Assembly (NCBI GenBank): GCA_009784565.1
Contig: WRBL01000013.1
Location: forward strand, 1 to 42,466
Source of the DNA: Streptosporangiales bacterium
Lineage (GTDB): Bacteria > Actinomycetota > Actinomycetes > Streptosporangiales > Streptosporangiaceae
Direction: 5' to 3'
DNA: 42,466 nucleotides
Below, piece after piece: positions 31,899 to 40,012 of the stretch. Positions within the stretch are counted from its first letter, which is position 1, and each line of letters starts with the position of its first letter. The position numbers and the translations under genes are program-made. The notes beneath the pieces are model-generated. The model saw nothing but the letters and a program-made list of their open reading frames with translations, was not told the DNA's origin and made no database searches.

Positions 31899-34154
31899 TT
31901 ATTTTTGGCGTTCGAGCCGGATAACCACCGACTTGGAGGCCGGGGTGTTGCTGACGTCGGCCACCGAGTCCAGTGGGACGAGAACATTGGCCTCGGGGAA
32001 ATAGGCGGCGGCCGATCCGGGAGGAGTCGGATATTTCACGATCCGGAACTCGGGGGCCCTCCGTTCCCCGTCAGCCCACACGCTTACCAGGTCCACGATG
32101 TCCCCGTCGGCGAACCCGAGCGAGGAAAGGTCCGCCTCCGACACCAGCACGACGCGGCGCCCGTGATGCACCCCGCGGTAGCGGTCGTTGAGCCCGTACA
32201 CCGTGGTGTTGAACTGGTCGTGACTACGGAGCGTCTGGAGCAGGAGATGCCCCTCCGGCGCCACGACCGAAGTAACGGGATTAATGCTGAAATTGGCGCG
32301 CTTGCTGGCGGTCGCGAACTCCCGCGTGTCGTGCGGCGGGCGCGGCAGCGTGAATCCTCCGGGCTCGGCGACCCGCGCGTTGAAATCGGAGAATCCGGGC
32401 ACGACGGCGGCGATGTGGTCACGGACCACCGAGTAGTCGGCCGCCATCTCGCCCCAGCCGATGTCCTCGCCGAACATCGCCAGGCCCAGCCGGCAGATGA
32501 TGTCGGTCTCGCCCCGCTGGTGCGGGGAGCCGGGCGCGAGCTTCCCGTGCGAGCCGTGCACGACGCTCATGGAGTCCTCGACGGTGACGAAACCGTTCGG
32601 GTCCCGCTCGGTCCGCCCCAGGCAGGGCAGGATCAGCGCCTCGGTGCCGTGCACCAGGTGCGAACGGTTGAGCTTGGTCGAGATGTGCGCGGTGAGCTCG
32701 CACTTGCGCAGCCCGTCCCAGGTGGCGCCGGTGTCCGGCGTGGCCGACGCGAAGTTCCCGCCGAGTCCGAGGAACACGTCGACCTTGCCCTCGCGCATGG
32801 CCCGGATCGAGTTGACCGCGTCCCAGCCGTGCTCGCGGGGCGGCGCGAAGCTGAACTCCTTGTGCAGCGCGTCCAGGAACTCCTCCGGCATCTTCTCCCA
32901 GATGCCCATCGTCCGGTCGCCCTGGACGTTGCTGTGCCCGCGCACCGGGCACGGGCCGGCGCCCGGCCGGCCGATGTTGCCGCGCAGCAGCAGGAAATTC
33001 ATGACCTCGCGGATGGTCGGCACCGCGTTCTTGTGCTGGGTCAGGCCCATGGCCCAGCAGACCGTCACGGCCTTGGACGCGACGACATCGTCGGCGAACG
33101 CGGCGATCTCCGCCCGGCTGAGCCCGCTGTGGGTCTCGATCTCGGCCCAGTCGAGGGCGCGCCAGGCGGCCGCGGCCTCGTCGAACCCGGCCGAGAACTC
33201 CTCGATGAAACCCTTATCCAGAACGGATTGGCCGTTCTCCTCCCGCTCCAGAAGCTCCTTGTTCACGCCGGCGAAGAGCGCCAGGTCGCCGTTGAGCCGC
33301 ACCTGGAGGAACCGGTCGGCCAGCTTCGTGCCGCCGCCGACGACGCCCTTGGGCTTCTGCGGGTTCTTGAACCGCATCAGCCCGGCCTCGGGCAGCGGGT
33401 TGACCGCGACGATCTTCGCGCCGCGCTGCTTGGCCTCCTCCAGGCCGGACAGCATCCGGGGGTGGTTGGTGCCCGGGTTCTGGCCGACGATGACGATGAG
33501 GTCGGCGTGGTCGGAGATGTCCTCCAGGGTGACCGTGCCCTTGCCGATCCCGATGGTCTCGGTCAGGGCCGCGCCGGAGGACTCGTGGCACATGTTGGAG
33601 CAGTCCGGCATGTTGTTGGTGCCCAGGCGGCGGGCCAGAAGCTGGTAGGCGAACGCCGCCTCGTTGCTGGCCCGGCCGCTGGTGTAGAACACGGCCCGGT
33701 CCGGGTCGCTGAGGGAGGTCAGCTTCGAGGCGATCTTCTTATACGCCTCGTCCCAGCTGATCGGCGCGTAGTGGGTGGCGCCGGGGGCCAGGTACATCGG
33801 CTCGGTGAGCCGCCCGTTGGACTCCAGCCAGTAGTCAGACTGCTGATTCAGCTCCTCGACCGAGTGCTTCGCGAAGAAGGCGCGGTCGACCCGCTTGCGG
33901 GTGGCCTCCCACGCGACCGCCTTGGCCCCGTTCTCGCAGAACTCGGCCATCTTGCGGTGACCGGCCGCCGGGTCGCCCCACGCGCAGCTCGGGCAGTCGA
34001 ACCCGGTCGTCTGGTTCAGCGTCAGCAGCGTCCTGGCGGACCGGACCGGGCCCATCTCGGCCATCGCGTACCGCATGGCAACCGCCACGCCCGGCACGCC
34101 GACCGCATAATCCTCAGGCTCCTCGATGCGCAATTTCTTTCCCTCGGCAGTCAT
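31899..34154 (-). CDS. FdhF/YdeP-family molybdopterin oxidoreductase (formate-dehydrogenase-like alpha subunit)
   Basis: 751 aa. The N-terminal cluster segment FDCPSCAWGDP with further Cys in AEFCENGAKA marks the YdeP-type Fe-S region. VGQNPGTNHPRML and NPLPEAGLMRF are typical of the family. The Mo/W ligand position equivalent to the selenocysteine of FdhF is Cys (NMCHESSG). The C-terminal domain (DLVSVWADGERRAP) is the usual cofactor-binding barrel. Members oxidise formate or act as acid-resistance oxidoreductases; true substrate is not settled. fdhD, needed to insert sulfur into the cofactor, is directly upstream on the same strand. Confidence 0.92.
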   Translation of the reverse strand: MTAEGKKLRIEEPEDYAVGVPGVAVAMRYAMAEMGPVRSARTLLTLNQTTGFDCPSCAWGDPAAGHRKMAEFCENGAKAVAWEATRKRVDRAFFAKHSVEELNQQSDYWLESNGRLTEPMYLAPGATHYAPISWDEAYKKIASKLTSLSDPDRAVFYTSGRASNEAAFAYQLLARRLGTNNMPDCSNMCHESSGAALTETIGIGKGTVTLEDISDHADLIVIVGQNPGTNHPRMLSGLEEAKQRGAKIVAVNPLPEAGLMRFKNPQKPKGVVGGGTKLADRFLQVRLNGDLALFAGVNKELLEREENGQSVLDKGFIEEFSAGFDEAAAAWRALDWAEIETHSGLSRAEIAAFADDVVASKAVTVCWAMGLTQHKNAVPTIREVMNFLLLRGNIGRPGAGPCPVRGHSNVQGDRTMGIWEKMPEEFLDALHKEFSFAPPREHGWDAVNSIRAMREGKVDVFLGLGGNFASATPDTGATWDGLRKCELTAHISTKLNRSHLVHGTEALILPCLGRTERDPNGFVTVEDSMSVVHGSHGKLAPGSPHQRGETDIICRLGLAMFGEDIGWGEMAADYSVVRDHIAAVVPGFSDFNARVAEPGGFTLPRPPHDTREFATASKRANFSINPVTSVVAPEGHLLLQTLRSHDQFNTTVYGLNDRYRGVHHGRRVVLVSEADLSSLGFADGDIVDLVSVWADGERRAPEFRIVKYPTPPGSAAAYFPEANVLVPLDSVADVSNTPASKSVVIRLERQK

Positions 34155-34178
34155 ATAGCCACAATAGGTGGCAGCGTG

Positions 34179-34203
34179 AGCAGAGATCCTGTCGACCTCT
34201 GCT
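34179..34203 (-). terminator. Hairpin between fdhD and the fdhF-like gene
   Basis: AGCAGAG (34179-34185) and CTCTGCT (34197-34203) are perfect 7-bp arms with an 11-nt loop. In the 64-nt gap of this pair it could tune expression of the downstream gene. No U-run follows. Confidence 0.35.
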
Positions 34204-34218
34204 TAGAGAACCCGCGGT

Positions 34219-35082
34219 CTAGAACGCCACCCGCTGGTCGTGGGTGTAGACGTTCATCGACGCGCCGCGCAGGAACCCGACCAGGGTGAGCCCGGACTCG
34301 TCGGCGAGGTCGGCGGCCAGGGAGGACGGGGCGGAGACGGCGGTCAGCATGGGGATCCCGGCCAGCACCGCCTTCTGCACCAGTTCGAAGCTGGCCCGGC
34401 CGCTGACCATCAGGGCGTGCCCGGCGAGCGGAAGCATCCCGTTCAGCAGCGCGTGCCCGACCAGCTTGTCGACGGCGTTGTGGCGGCCCACGTCCTCCCG
34501 GACGATGACCAGTTCGCCGTCCGGCCGGAACAGGCCGGCCGCGTGCAGGCCGCCGGTGGAGGCGAAGACCTTCTGCGCGGCCCGGAGCTTGCCGGGGAAG
34601 CCGGCGATCGCCGCCGCGCAGAACGTGGTCGTGTCCTGCGCCAGCGGCGCCTGCGGCAGGACGCAGATGTCGTCGATGCTGGTCTTGCCGCATACCCCGC
34701 AGGCACTGGTGGTCATGAAGGACCGGCGGGCGTGCTCGGTGCTGACGGAGACGCCGCCCGCCAGCGTGATGTCGGCGATATTGCCGATGTCGTCGTGGTT
34801 TTCATGGTGTTCATGGCGGCAGGAGGCGCCGTCGCAGAGCTTGATCTCCTTGACGTCGTCGGGACCGCGCACGATCGCCTCGCCGACCAGGAACCCGGCC
34901 GCCAGGTCGATGTCGTCTCCGGGCGTGCGCATCGTCATGGTCAGCGCCTCGCCGTCGACCCTGATCCCGAGAGGTTCCTCGGTCGCGAGAAGATCCGCGC
35001 GGTATGCCGCTCCCGCGCTCTTCTCCGGTGACTCCGGCAGCGTGACCTTCAGCACGCGCCGCCGCGTCGTTCGCCCACTCAC
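34219..35082 (-). CDS. fdhD: Formate dehydrogenase accessory sulfurtransferase FdhD
   Basis: 287 aa. The CGVCGK motif (about 128-133) gives the two Cys that carry the sulfur passed from IscS. Family motifs DIDLAAGFLVGEAIV, VREDVGRHNAVDKLVGHAL and VSGRASFELVQK are complete. FdhD transfers sulfur to the bis-MGD cofactor, which is needed for formate-dehydrogenase activity. It is encoded upstream of the FdhF-like subunit on the same strand. A His/Glu-rich insert (CRHEHHENHDD) lies at about 87-97 and could bind metal. Confidence 0.95.
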   Translation of the reverse strand: MSGRTTRRRVLKVTLPESPEKSAGAAYRADLLATEEPLGIRVDGEALTMTMRTPGDDIDLAAGFLVGEAIVRGPDDVKEIKLCDGASCRHEHHENHDDIGNIADITLAGGVSVSTEHARRSFMTTSACGVCGKTSIDDICVLPQAPLAQDTTTFCAAAIAGFPGKLRAAQKVFASTGGLHAAGLFRPDGELVIVREDVGRHNAVDKLVGHALLNGMLPLAGHALMVSGRASFELVQKAVLAGIPMLTAVSAPSSLAADLADESGLTLVGFLRGASMNVYTHDQRVAF

Positions 35083-35170
35083 GGCAGGTTCCTTCCGCTC
35101 GCCTTTCCGTCATTCAGGCTAACGTCCGGACATTGCGGGTCCATGCCGCAGGGCTGATTGGAATCTGTTC

Positions 35171-35935
35171 TCAGCTGATAGGACGGGCCAGCGAGACGGC
35201 GTGGCGACCCAGGCCAGTGAGCCCGACCGTGGCGCGGGACCAGTCCGGCACGCCGTCGAGGTCCAGTTCGTCCATGTCCCACGACAGGTTGCGGTCGAGG
35301 ACGGCGACGCCCAGAGCGTGCAGGGCCGACATGGCGAGGATCACGTCCACGTCGATCGTCCGCCGCAGGTTCTCGCGCTCGGCGTCGGTCAGCTGTTCCA
35401 GGGCGTACCGGGTGTCGGCCAGCCGGTAGGAGGCCTCGCCCAGCGCGGCCACCGGGCAGGGCCCGTCGCTGCGGGCCAGCGTGAGCAGGAAAGCCGGCGC
35501 CAGGTCGCGGAAGTGGACGGCCACGGGGGAGAGCCGGCCGCTGTTCGGCGGGAAGAGCGTGCTGCCGGTCTCGGGATAGACGGACAGCAGCCTCAGGACG
35601 AGGTCCAGGGGCCGGTCGGCGAGCCCGGCGTCGCGCGGGACCAGCGTTCCGCGGGACGCCCGGATCAGCCTGGCCGCCTTGGACCACCCGACTAGCCGGG
35701 TCAGGTAGGGGAGTTCGGTGCTGGAACGGACCGGACGGGCTAGATCACCGGTGTCCAGAAGATGAACCAGACGACGGGCATCATCCAGGCGAATATGACC
35801 CGTTCGGGTGATTTTCCGGCCGTCGCCGAGCCAGGACAGGAGCCCGCGGATCTGGCCGGTGAGCACGGCCTGTCCGGCGGCCGAGGCCATTTCAGATGGT
35901 GACGATATGACTCCGGTAGGTGTCATGATGGCCAC
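35171..35935 (-). CDS. Hypothetical actinobacterial protein
   Basis: 254 aa. The N-terminus resembles proteins with GRKITRTGHIRLDDARRLVHLL followed by SSTELPYLTRLVGWSKAARLIR and a tail of helices. I recall the same segments in actinobacterial hypothetical proteins that sometimes carry pRiA4b/ORF-3-like domains, but this link is memory only. No TM helix or signal peptide. It is on the same strand as the HD-domain gene upstream, with a 29-nt gap, so they may be co-transcribed. Function unknown. Confidence 0.6.
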   Translation of the reverse strand: MAIMTPTGVISSPSEMASAAGQAVLTGQIRGLLSWLGDGRKITRTGHIRLDDARRLVHLLDTGDLARPVRSSTELPYLTRLVGWSKAARLIRASRGTLVPRDAGLADRPLDLVLRLLSVYPETGSTLFPPNSGRLSPVAVHFRDLAPAFLLTLARSDGPCPVAALGEASYRLADTRYALEQLTDAERENLRRTIDVDVILAMSALHALGVAVLDRNLSWDMDELDLDGVPDWSRATVGLTGLGRHAVSLARPIS

Positions 35936-35964
35936 TGTAAGGGGCTGGACCTGCGGAAAGCGGT

Positions 35965-36576
35965 CTACGACACGCCGGACAGTTCCCGGATCTGCGCCAC
36001 GGTCCGCGTCACCTCATCCGAGAGCGGGGCGGGGACCCGGCCCGGGTAGCAGCGGGCCAGGGACTCGTAGTACCACAGCTGCCGTCCGGGGTCGGAAACG
36101 CTGAACCGTGACCACATCGCCGGCCCGTCGGCGCGCAGGTCGGCGACGATCGACCGGGCGTTGTGAAGTTTGTCGCAGGCCGAGACGAGGAGGACGTCGG
36201 AGTCGCCGTGGCCCGCGAGGCGAGCGATGTAGGCCTCCTTACGTTCCCTCCACGGCGGCTTGGGCTGGCCCGGGACCCCGACCGCGTCCGAGCATCCGAG
36301 CACCGTATCGGCCACATGGGCGCCGAATTCCGCACGGATCCGCGCCTCGGTCGCCGCCCCGTCCTCGGAGTCCTCGACGGCGTCGTGCAGCAGTCCGCTG
36401 ATGGCCGCGTCCTCGCCGCCGCCGTGCTCCAGGGCGAGCGCGGCGACCGACATGACATGAGCCACATACGGGATCGTCCCGCCCTTGCGCAGTTGCCGAG
36501 CGTGGATCTCGCTGGCCATGAGGAAAGCGTGCTGAAACCGGCCCGTGAGCATCGGAACATCCGTCATGACAGTCAC
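35965..36576 (-). CDS. HD-domain hydrolase, SpoT/MESH1-like
   Basis: 203 aa from GTG 36576, chosen because GGAGAG lies seven bases upstream; ATG 36567 is also possible. The metal-binding motifs are in order: a first His in ASEIHARQL, HD in GLLHDAVEDSE and a final Asp in SACDKLHNARSI. These match the (p)ppGpp hydrolase (MESH1/SpoT) HD fold, not the synthetase. There is no synthetase, TGS or ACT domain, so it would be a small alarmone or nucleotide hydrolase. Substrate is inferred from family only. Confidence 0.85.
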   Translation of the reverse strand: MTVMTDVPMLTGRFQHAFLMASEIHARQLRKGGTIPYVAHVMSVAALALEHGGGEDAAISGLLHDAVEDSEDGAATEARIRAEFGAHVADTVLGCSDAVGVPGQPKPPWRERKEAYIARLAGHGDSDVLLVSACDKLHNARSIVADLRADGPAMWSRFSVSDPGRQLWYYESLARCYPGRVPAPLSDEVTRTVAQIRELSGVS

Positions 36577-36695
36577 TCTAGAACTCTCCGCTAACTTTGA
36601 TGCCCGCTGGAGGGTTCGCGGAGTGTAAGGGTAAATCTCCCATATGGGCAAATTTGGGTTGTTTGCGTGTTGACGTTACGCTGCCGTGATGTCAG

Positions 36696-36780
36696 GCGCT
36701 CTGAAGACCGCCGCATGCCCTGAGTGCCACGAGCACACGCTTCTGGGCGGTCTTCCCTCTGAGCGCGAACTCCTCGGGAG
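36696..36780 (+). promoter_or_regulatory. Structured 5' leader of the LysM/transglycosylase-like gene
   Basis: The outer arms GCGCTC (36696-36701) and GAGCGC (36761-36766) enclose perfect 10-bp arms GAAGACCGCC (36703-36712) and GGCGGTCTTC (36746-36755). Inside lies GTGC/GCAC (36724-36736). Right after, CTCC (36770-36773) pairs with GGAG (36777-36780), part of the ribosome site for the TTG at 36789. This is the layout of a regulatory leader. A possible promoter is TTGGGT (36654-36659), 17 nt, TACGCT (36677-36682). Confidence 0.5.
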
Positions 36781-36788
36781 GGAACCCT

Positions 36789-37559
36789 TTGAGCAGCTCT
36801 GCTACTCATGCACGTCACAGCCTCGCTCGCCGGATTCCGGCCGTCGCCGCGCCCGCTCTGGGCATCGCGGCCACCGCGTTCGCGGTGGTCGGCACGCCGG
36901 CGACGAGCATGGCTGCCACGCACGCCCCGGCCGCGCACCACGCTGCGGCCGCGCGTACGACGCGGGTGGCGTCGGTTACGCGCAAGGTGGCCACGGCCGC
37001 CAAGCAGGCCTCCAAGCAGGCCTCGGCCCCGACCTCGTACTCGGTGCAGTCGGGTGACACGCTGAGCTCCATCGCTCGGCACTTCTACAAGGAGTCGAGC
37101 TTCTGGACGGCCGTGTACCAGGCCAACAAGAGCACGATCCACTACGCGGACAGCATCACGCCGGGTCAGTCCCTGACCATCCCGGCCAAGCCGTCCAGCG
37201 CTCCGGCGGCCCCGTCGTCCCTGTCCGCCCCGGCCCCCCAGCCGGTGGAGCAGCAGTCGGCGCCGGTGGAGCAGTCCGCTCCGACCCAGTCGGCGGACAC
37301 CGCATCCTCGGACACGTCCACCTCGGGTGACAGCAGCTTCCAGCAGTGCGTCATCTCGCACGAGTCCGGCGGCAACAGCCAGGTCACGAACTCCAGCGGC
37401 CACTACGGCCTCTACCAGTTCAGCCCGTCGACCTGGGCCGAGTACGGCGGCAACCCGTCGGACTTCGGCAACGCCAGCGCCTCCGAGCAGAACCAGGTGT
37501 TCGACAACGCCATGGCGCAGGGCGGCCAGTCCAACTGGTCCGCCTACGACGGCTGCTGA
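36789..37559 (+). CDS. Secreted LysM protein with transglycosylase-like (Rpf-like) domain
   Basis: 256 aa from TTG, chosen because GGGAGGG lies six bases upstream. A signal peptide with a signal-peptidase site near Ala42 is followed by a basic Ala-rich region, a LysM domain (TSYSVQSGDTLSSIARHFYK, about 81-132) and a Pro/Ser linker. The C-terminal transglycosylase-like domain has QQCVISHESGGN with the catalytic Glu, GLYQFSPSTW and a paired Cys at the end (YDGC). LysM binds peptidoglycan and the catalytic domain cuts it, as in resuscitation-promoting factors. It probably remodels the wall during growth or spore germination. Confidence 0.93.
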   Translation: MSSSATHARHSLARRIPAVAAPALGIAATAFAVVGTPATSMAATHAPAAHHAAAARTTRVASVTRKVATAAKQASKQASAPTSYSVQSGDTLSSIARHFYKESSFWTAVYQANKSTIHYADSITPGQSLTIPAKPSSAPAAPSSLSAPAPQPVEQQSAPVEQSAPTQSADTASSDTSTSGDSSFQQCVISHESGGNSQVTNSSGHYGLYQFSPSTWAEYGGNPSDFGNASASEQNQVFDNAMAQGGQSNWSAYDGC

Positions 37560-37568
37560 TACCAGCGC

Positions 37569-37610
37569 CCGTCCCGGCCCCGCGCTGACGCGGGGCCGTT
37601 AGCGGGACGG
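37569..37610. terminator. Strong bidirectional hairpin between convergent genes
   Basis: The inner arms GGCCCCGCG (37576-37584) and CGCGGGGCC (37589-37597) are perfect with a CTGA loop. Outer arms CCGTCCCG (37569-37576) and CGGGACGG (37603-37610) extend it. It sits between the ends of the LysM gene and the convergent lipoprotein gene. Confidence 0.65.
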
Positions 37611-37616
37611 CGGGTC

Positions 37617-37635
37617 GGCAGCCGAGGGGGCTGCC
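37617..37635. terminator. Second hairpin in the same convergent gap
   Basis: GGCAGCC (37617-37623) and GGCTGCC (37629-37635) flank GAGGG. A T-rich tract (CTTTCCCCTTTCC) follows on the plus strand. It may reinforce termination of the LysM gene. Confidence 0.5.
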
Positions 37636-37659
37636 GGCCCGCTTTCCCCTTTCCCCGGT

Positions 37660-38340
37660 TCAGTTATGGCCGCCGGAGCCGACCGGGCCGACCTCGGCGT
37701 TGGGGTTGCCGCCCAGCAGCTCGATCTTCAGCGGCGACGCGAACTTGTGGGTCATCGGCGTGTAGGTGTTCGGCGGGGTCATGATCATTTCCGTGGCGTC
37801 GAACTCGGTCGAGGACTTGACGCTCGCCGCGTACAGGATGCCGAAACTGGCGGTGTTGCTGCCGGAGACGGTGACCGTCGGATTGCCCTGGGAGCCGGAC
37901 CGCTGCAGGGAGAACCGCATCTGCTTGCCGGTGGCCTTGTCGATCCCGATCAGGTCGACCCCCGGGAACCCGGCCGTGTCGCAGGGGGACGAGCCCGAGT
38001 TGACGAGGTTGAAGTTCGCCTCGGCCCGTCCGTCGGCGTCGGTCCCGGGCCCGCCGCCGACGCCGTCTTCCAGCTTCAGCTGCGACGCGTCGCAGGAGCT
38101 GTGCTGGCCGGGCACCGCCCCGGCGGTCGCCGCCCCGGGCGGCGGGCTCGCGGACGCGGACGCCGTCGCGCCGGCCGTGGCCGCTCCCGGCGACGGGCTC
38201 GAGGCCGCCGACGCCGGAGCCGGCGGGGCGCCGGACGGGGAGGAGCTTCCCGAGGCCGACGTCGTCGGCCCGCAGGCGCTCAGCAGCAGGACGGCCGACA
38301 GCGGGCCGATGGCGATCCCCGTCTTGGTGGCGATGTTCAT
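37660..38340 (-). CDS. DUF4232-like secreted lipoprotein
   Basis: 226 aa from ATG 38340, with GAGGGG before it; longer in-frame starts would bury the signal. The signal peptide ends in a lipobox (LLLSACG), so Cys is lipidated. A Ser/Ala/Pro linker (about 25-75) precedes a beta-rich domain with two Cys (SSCDASQLKL and SPCDTAGFPG), and FNLVNSGSSPCDTAGFPGV is typical of DUF4232. The fold is seen in many actinobacterial surface lipoproteins of unknown role. Confidence 0.85.
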   Translation of the reverse strand: MNIATKTGIAIGPLSAVLLLSACGPTTSASGSSSPSGAPPAPASAASSPSPGAATAGATASASASPPPGAATAGAVPGQHSSCDASQLKLEDGVGGGPGTDADGRAEANFNLVNSGSSPCDTAGFPGVDLIGIDKATGKQMRFSLQRSGSQGNPTVTVSGSNTASFGILYAASVKSSTEFDATEMIMTPPNTYTPMTHKFASPLKIELLGGNPNAEVGPVGSGGHN

Positions 38341-38463
38341 GGTGCCCCTCGTGAGCATGGAAACGACGCTGACGAGCCTGGAAGGTACCCGGGATATCAC
38401 CGCAAATAGCCGTTATTGCCCGAAGGGGCACTCGATCGTGCCTCGACGGTAACCGCGGGCCCC

Positions 38464-38838
38464 TCATAGAAGCCACTCGTCCTTCCATGCGTGATCGTAG
38501 CGCTGCTCGTTGCAACCGGGCTTGTACACGGCCATCAACTCGCGGGCGATCTGCTCCCGGTGCGCCGCGGTGCCGCCCGGCACCTCGTAGACGCAGATAT
38601 AGAGGCTGAACTTCGACCCGGCCCGCTTGATCCAGGCCGGGGCCCGCGGGTGCCGGAACGGGAACCGCTCGGCGGACAGGTCGTCGGCGTGCCCGACGTA
38701 GATGACCGCGTACCGTTCCTTCGCCGGGTCGGGCTTGTACATGACGGCGTAGACCGCGGCCGCCGCCGGGGGAGTCCAGCCGGCCAGCACGCGCGGCCCC
38801 TCGAACGGGTACCCGGCCAGGGATCCCAGACGGATCAC
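38464..38838 (-). CDS. Small GIY-YIG-like nuclease-fold protein in the cox operon
   Basis: 124 aa from GTG 38838, with GGAG eight bases upstream. AAVYAVMY and AVIYVGHADDL sit where GIY and YIG motifs should be, followed by a conserved tail (REQIARELMAVYKPGCNEQ). The fold resembles small actinobacterial GIY-YIG-like proteins. The catalytic Arg and Glu cannot be assigned surely. It is 13 nt after the vWA gene and may be part of the same transcript, though a role in CO oxidation is not known. Confidence 0.6.
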   Translation of the reverse strand: MIRLGSLAGYPFEGPRVLAGWTPPAAAAVYAVMYKPDPAKERYAVIYVGHADDLSAERFPFRHPRAPAWIKRAGSKFSLYICVYEVPGGTAAHREQIARELMAVYKPGCNEQRYDHAWKDEWLL

Positions 38839-38851
38839 CGCATGCTCCGCA

Positions 38852-40012
38852 TCAGTCCAGCACCGGCAGCAGGTCCGCCAGTTCTTCCAGACTCGCCAGG
38901 TCGTGCCCGGAAAGCAAGAGGTCGGCGTGCGGCGCGGCGACCATCATCCCCAGGGTGCTGGGCTGGAAGTCCTTCACGTGGCCGGCGTGCGGGTTCATCC
39001 AGACGATCCGGTAGCACAGGCGGTGCAGGCGCTCCATCGCCGACGACAGAACCTCGGGCGACCCCCGGTCCAGGCCGTCGGAGCAGATGACGACCACCGC
39101 GCCCCGGGCCAGCCCGCCGCGCCCGTAGCGGCGGATGAAGGTGTCCAGGGACTCGCCGATCCGGGTCCCGCCGTCCCAGTCGACGACGGACTCGGCCGCC
39201 CGCTCCAGGGCCGCGTCCGGCCGCCGCGGGTTCAGGTCGCGGGTGACGCGGGTCAGCCGGGTGCCGAAGCAGAACACCTCGACCCGCGCCGCCGCGTGCC
39301 GGGCGGTGTGGGCGAACTGGAGCAGGTGGCGGGAGTACCCGGCCATCGAGCCGGACACGTCGAGGATGAGGATCAGCGGCCGGAGCTTGTACTTGCGCCG
39401 CCGGAAGTACAGCTCCGGCGGCTCGCCGTGGGCCCGCATCGTCTCGCGGGCCATGGCCCGGACGTCGATGACCCGGCCGGACGTCGCGCCGGGCCGCCGG
39501 CGGCGGGTGCGCCGGCGCGGCGGCGTCAGCCGTATGCGGGCCATGATGCGCCGCAGCGCGGCCAGTTCCTCGGGGGTGCAGGCGGCGAACGACCGGTGCT
39601 TGAGGGTGTCCAGGCCGGAGGCGACCAGGCCCAGGGACTGCTCGTCGGTGTCGTCGGAGCCGGCGTCGCCCGGGTCGACGCTCGGCACGACGAACGGGGC
39701 CTCGGTCTCCGGGACCGCCGTGAGGTTCAGCTCGATCCAGGACCGGGCGGGAGAGTCCTCGCCCAGGAAGTACTCGCGGAACACCCGGTCGTAGGTGCCG
39801 AGATCCTCGCGGCGGCTGATCAGGGTGGCGCGGCCGGCCCAGTACAGGTCCACCAGGTCGGAGGGGTCCAGCACCGAGGCCGCCGCGACGTAGGTCAGCA
39901 CGTCGCCGGTGCCGACGGAGACCCCCGCGCCGCGCAGTTCGTAGCCGAAGCCGGCCATCAGCGTCGTGAACGGGCCGGGCTCCGGGGGCGGGTCAGCCCT
40001 CACGCCTCTCAC
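38852..40012 (-). CDS. CoxE-like vWA domain protein
   Basis: 386 aa from GTG 40012, which overlaps the MoxR stop (GTGA); GTG 40003 is an alternative. The N-terminal half is helical. The C-terminal vWA domain has the MIDAS motif LILDVSGSMAG, the Thr in GGTRIGESL and the Asp in CSDGLDRG. In cox clusters, CoxE works with the MoxR-type ATPase CoxD to insert or mature the CuMo active site of CO dehydrogenase. An Arg-rich stretch (PPRRRTRRRRPG) lies before the vWA domain. Confidence 0.88.
   Translation of the reverse strand: MRGVRADPPPEPGPFTTLMAGFGYELRGAGVSVGTGDVLTYVAAASVLDPSDLVDLYWAGRATLISRREDLGTYDRVFREYFLGEDSPARSWIELNLTAVPETEAPFVVPSVDPGDAGSDDTDEQSLGLVASGLDTLKHRSFAACTPEELAALRRIMARIRLTPPRRRTRRRRPGATSGRVIDVRAMARETMRAHGEPPELYFRRRKYKLRPLILILDVSGSMAGYSRHLLQFAHTARHAAARVEVFCFGTRLTRVTRDLNPRRPDAALERAAESVVDWDGGTRIGESLDTFIRRYGRGGLARGAVVVICSDGLDRGSPEVLSSAMERLHRLCYRIVWMNPHAGHVKDFQPSTLGMMVAAPHADLLLSGHDLASLEELADLLPVLD

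Noticed and set aside
31905..34289. A 794-codon open frame on the plus strand across the FdhF-like gene.
   Set aside because: The minus strand carries full molybdoenzyme motifs and the plus-strand product has only low-complexity Val/Arg/Gly content.
36590..36789. A ydaO (c-di-AMP) riboswitch ahead of the LysM gene.
   Set aside because: Expected for rpf-type genes, but I could not find its conserved sequence blocks. I kept only the generic structured-leader call.
36686..36830. A short ORF in the LysM leader with CPEC and CYSC, resembling a zinc ribbon.
   Set aside because: It overlaps the TTG start of the secreted protein in another frame, and the same bases form perfect nested hairpins, which explains the sequence better.
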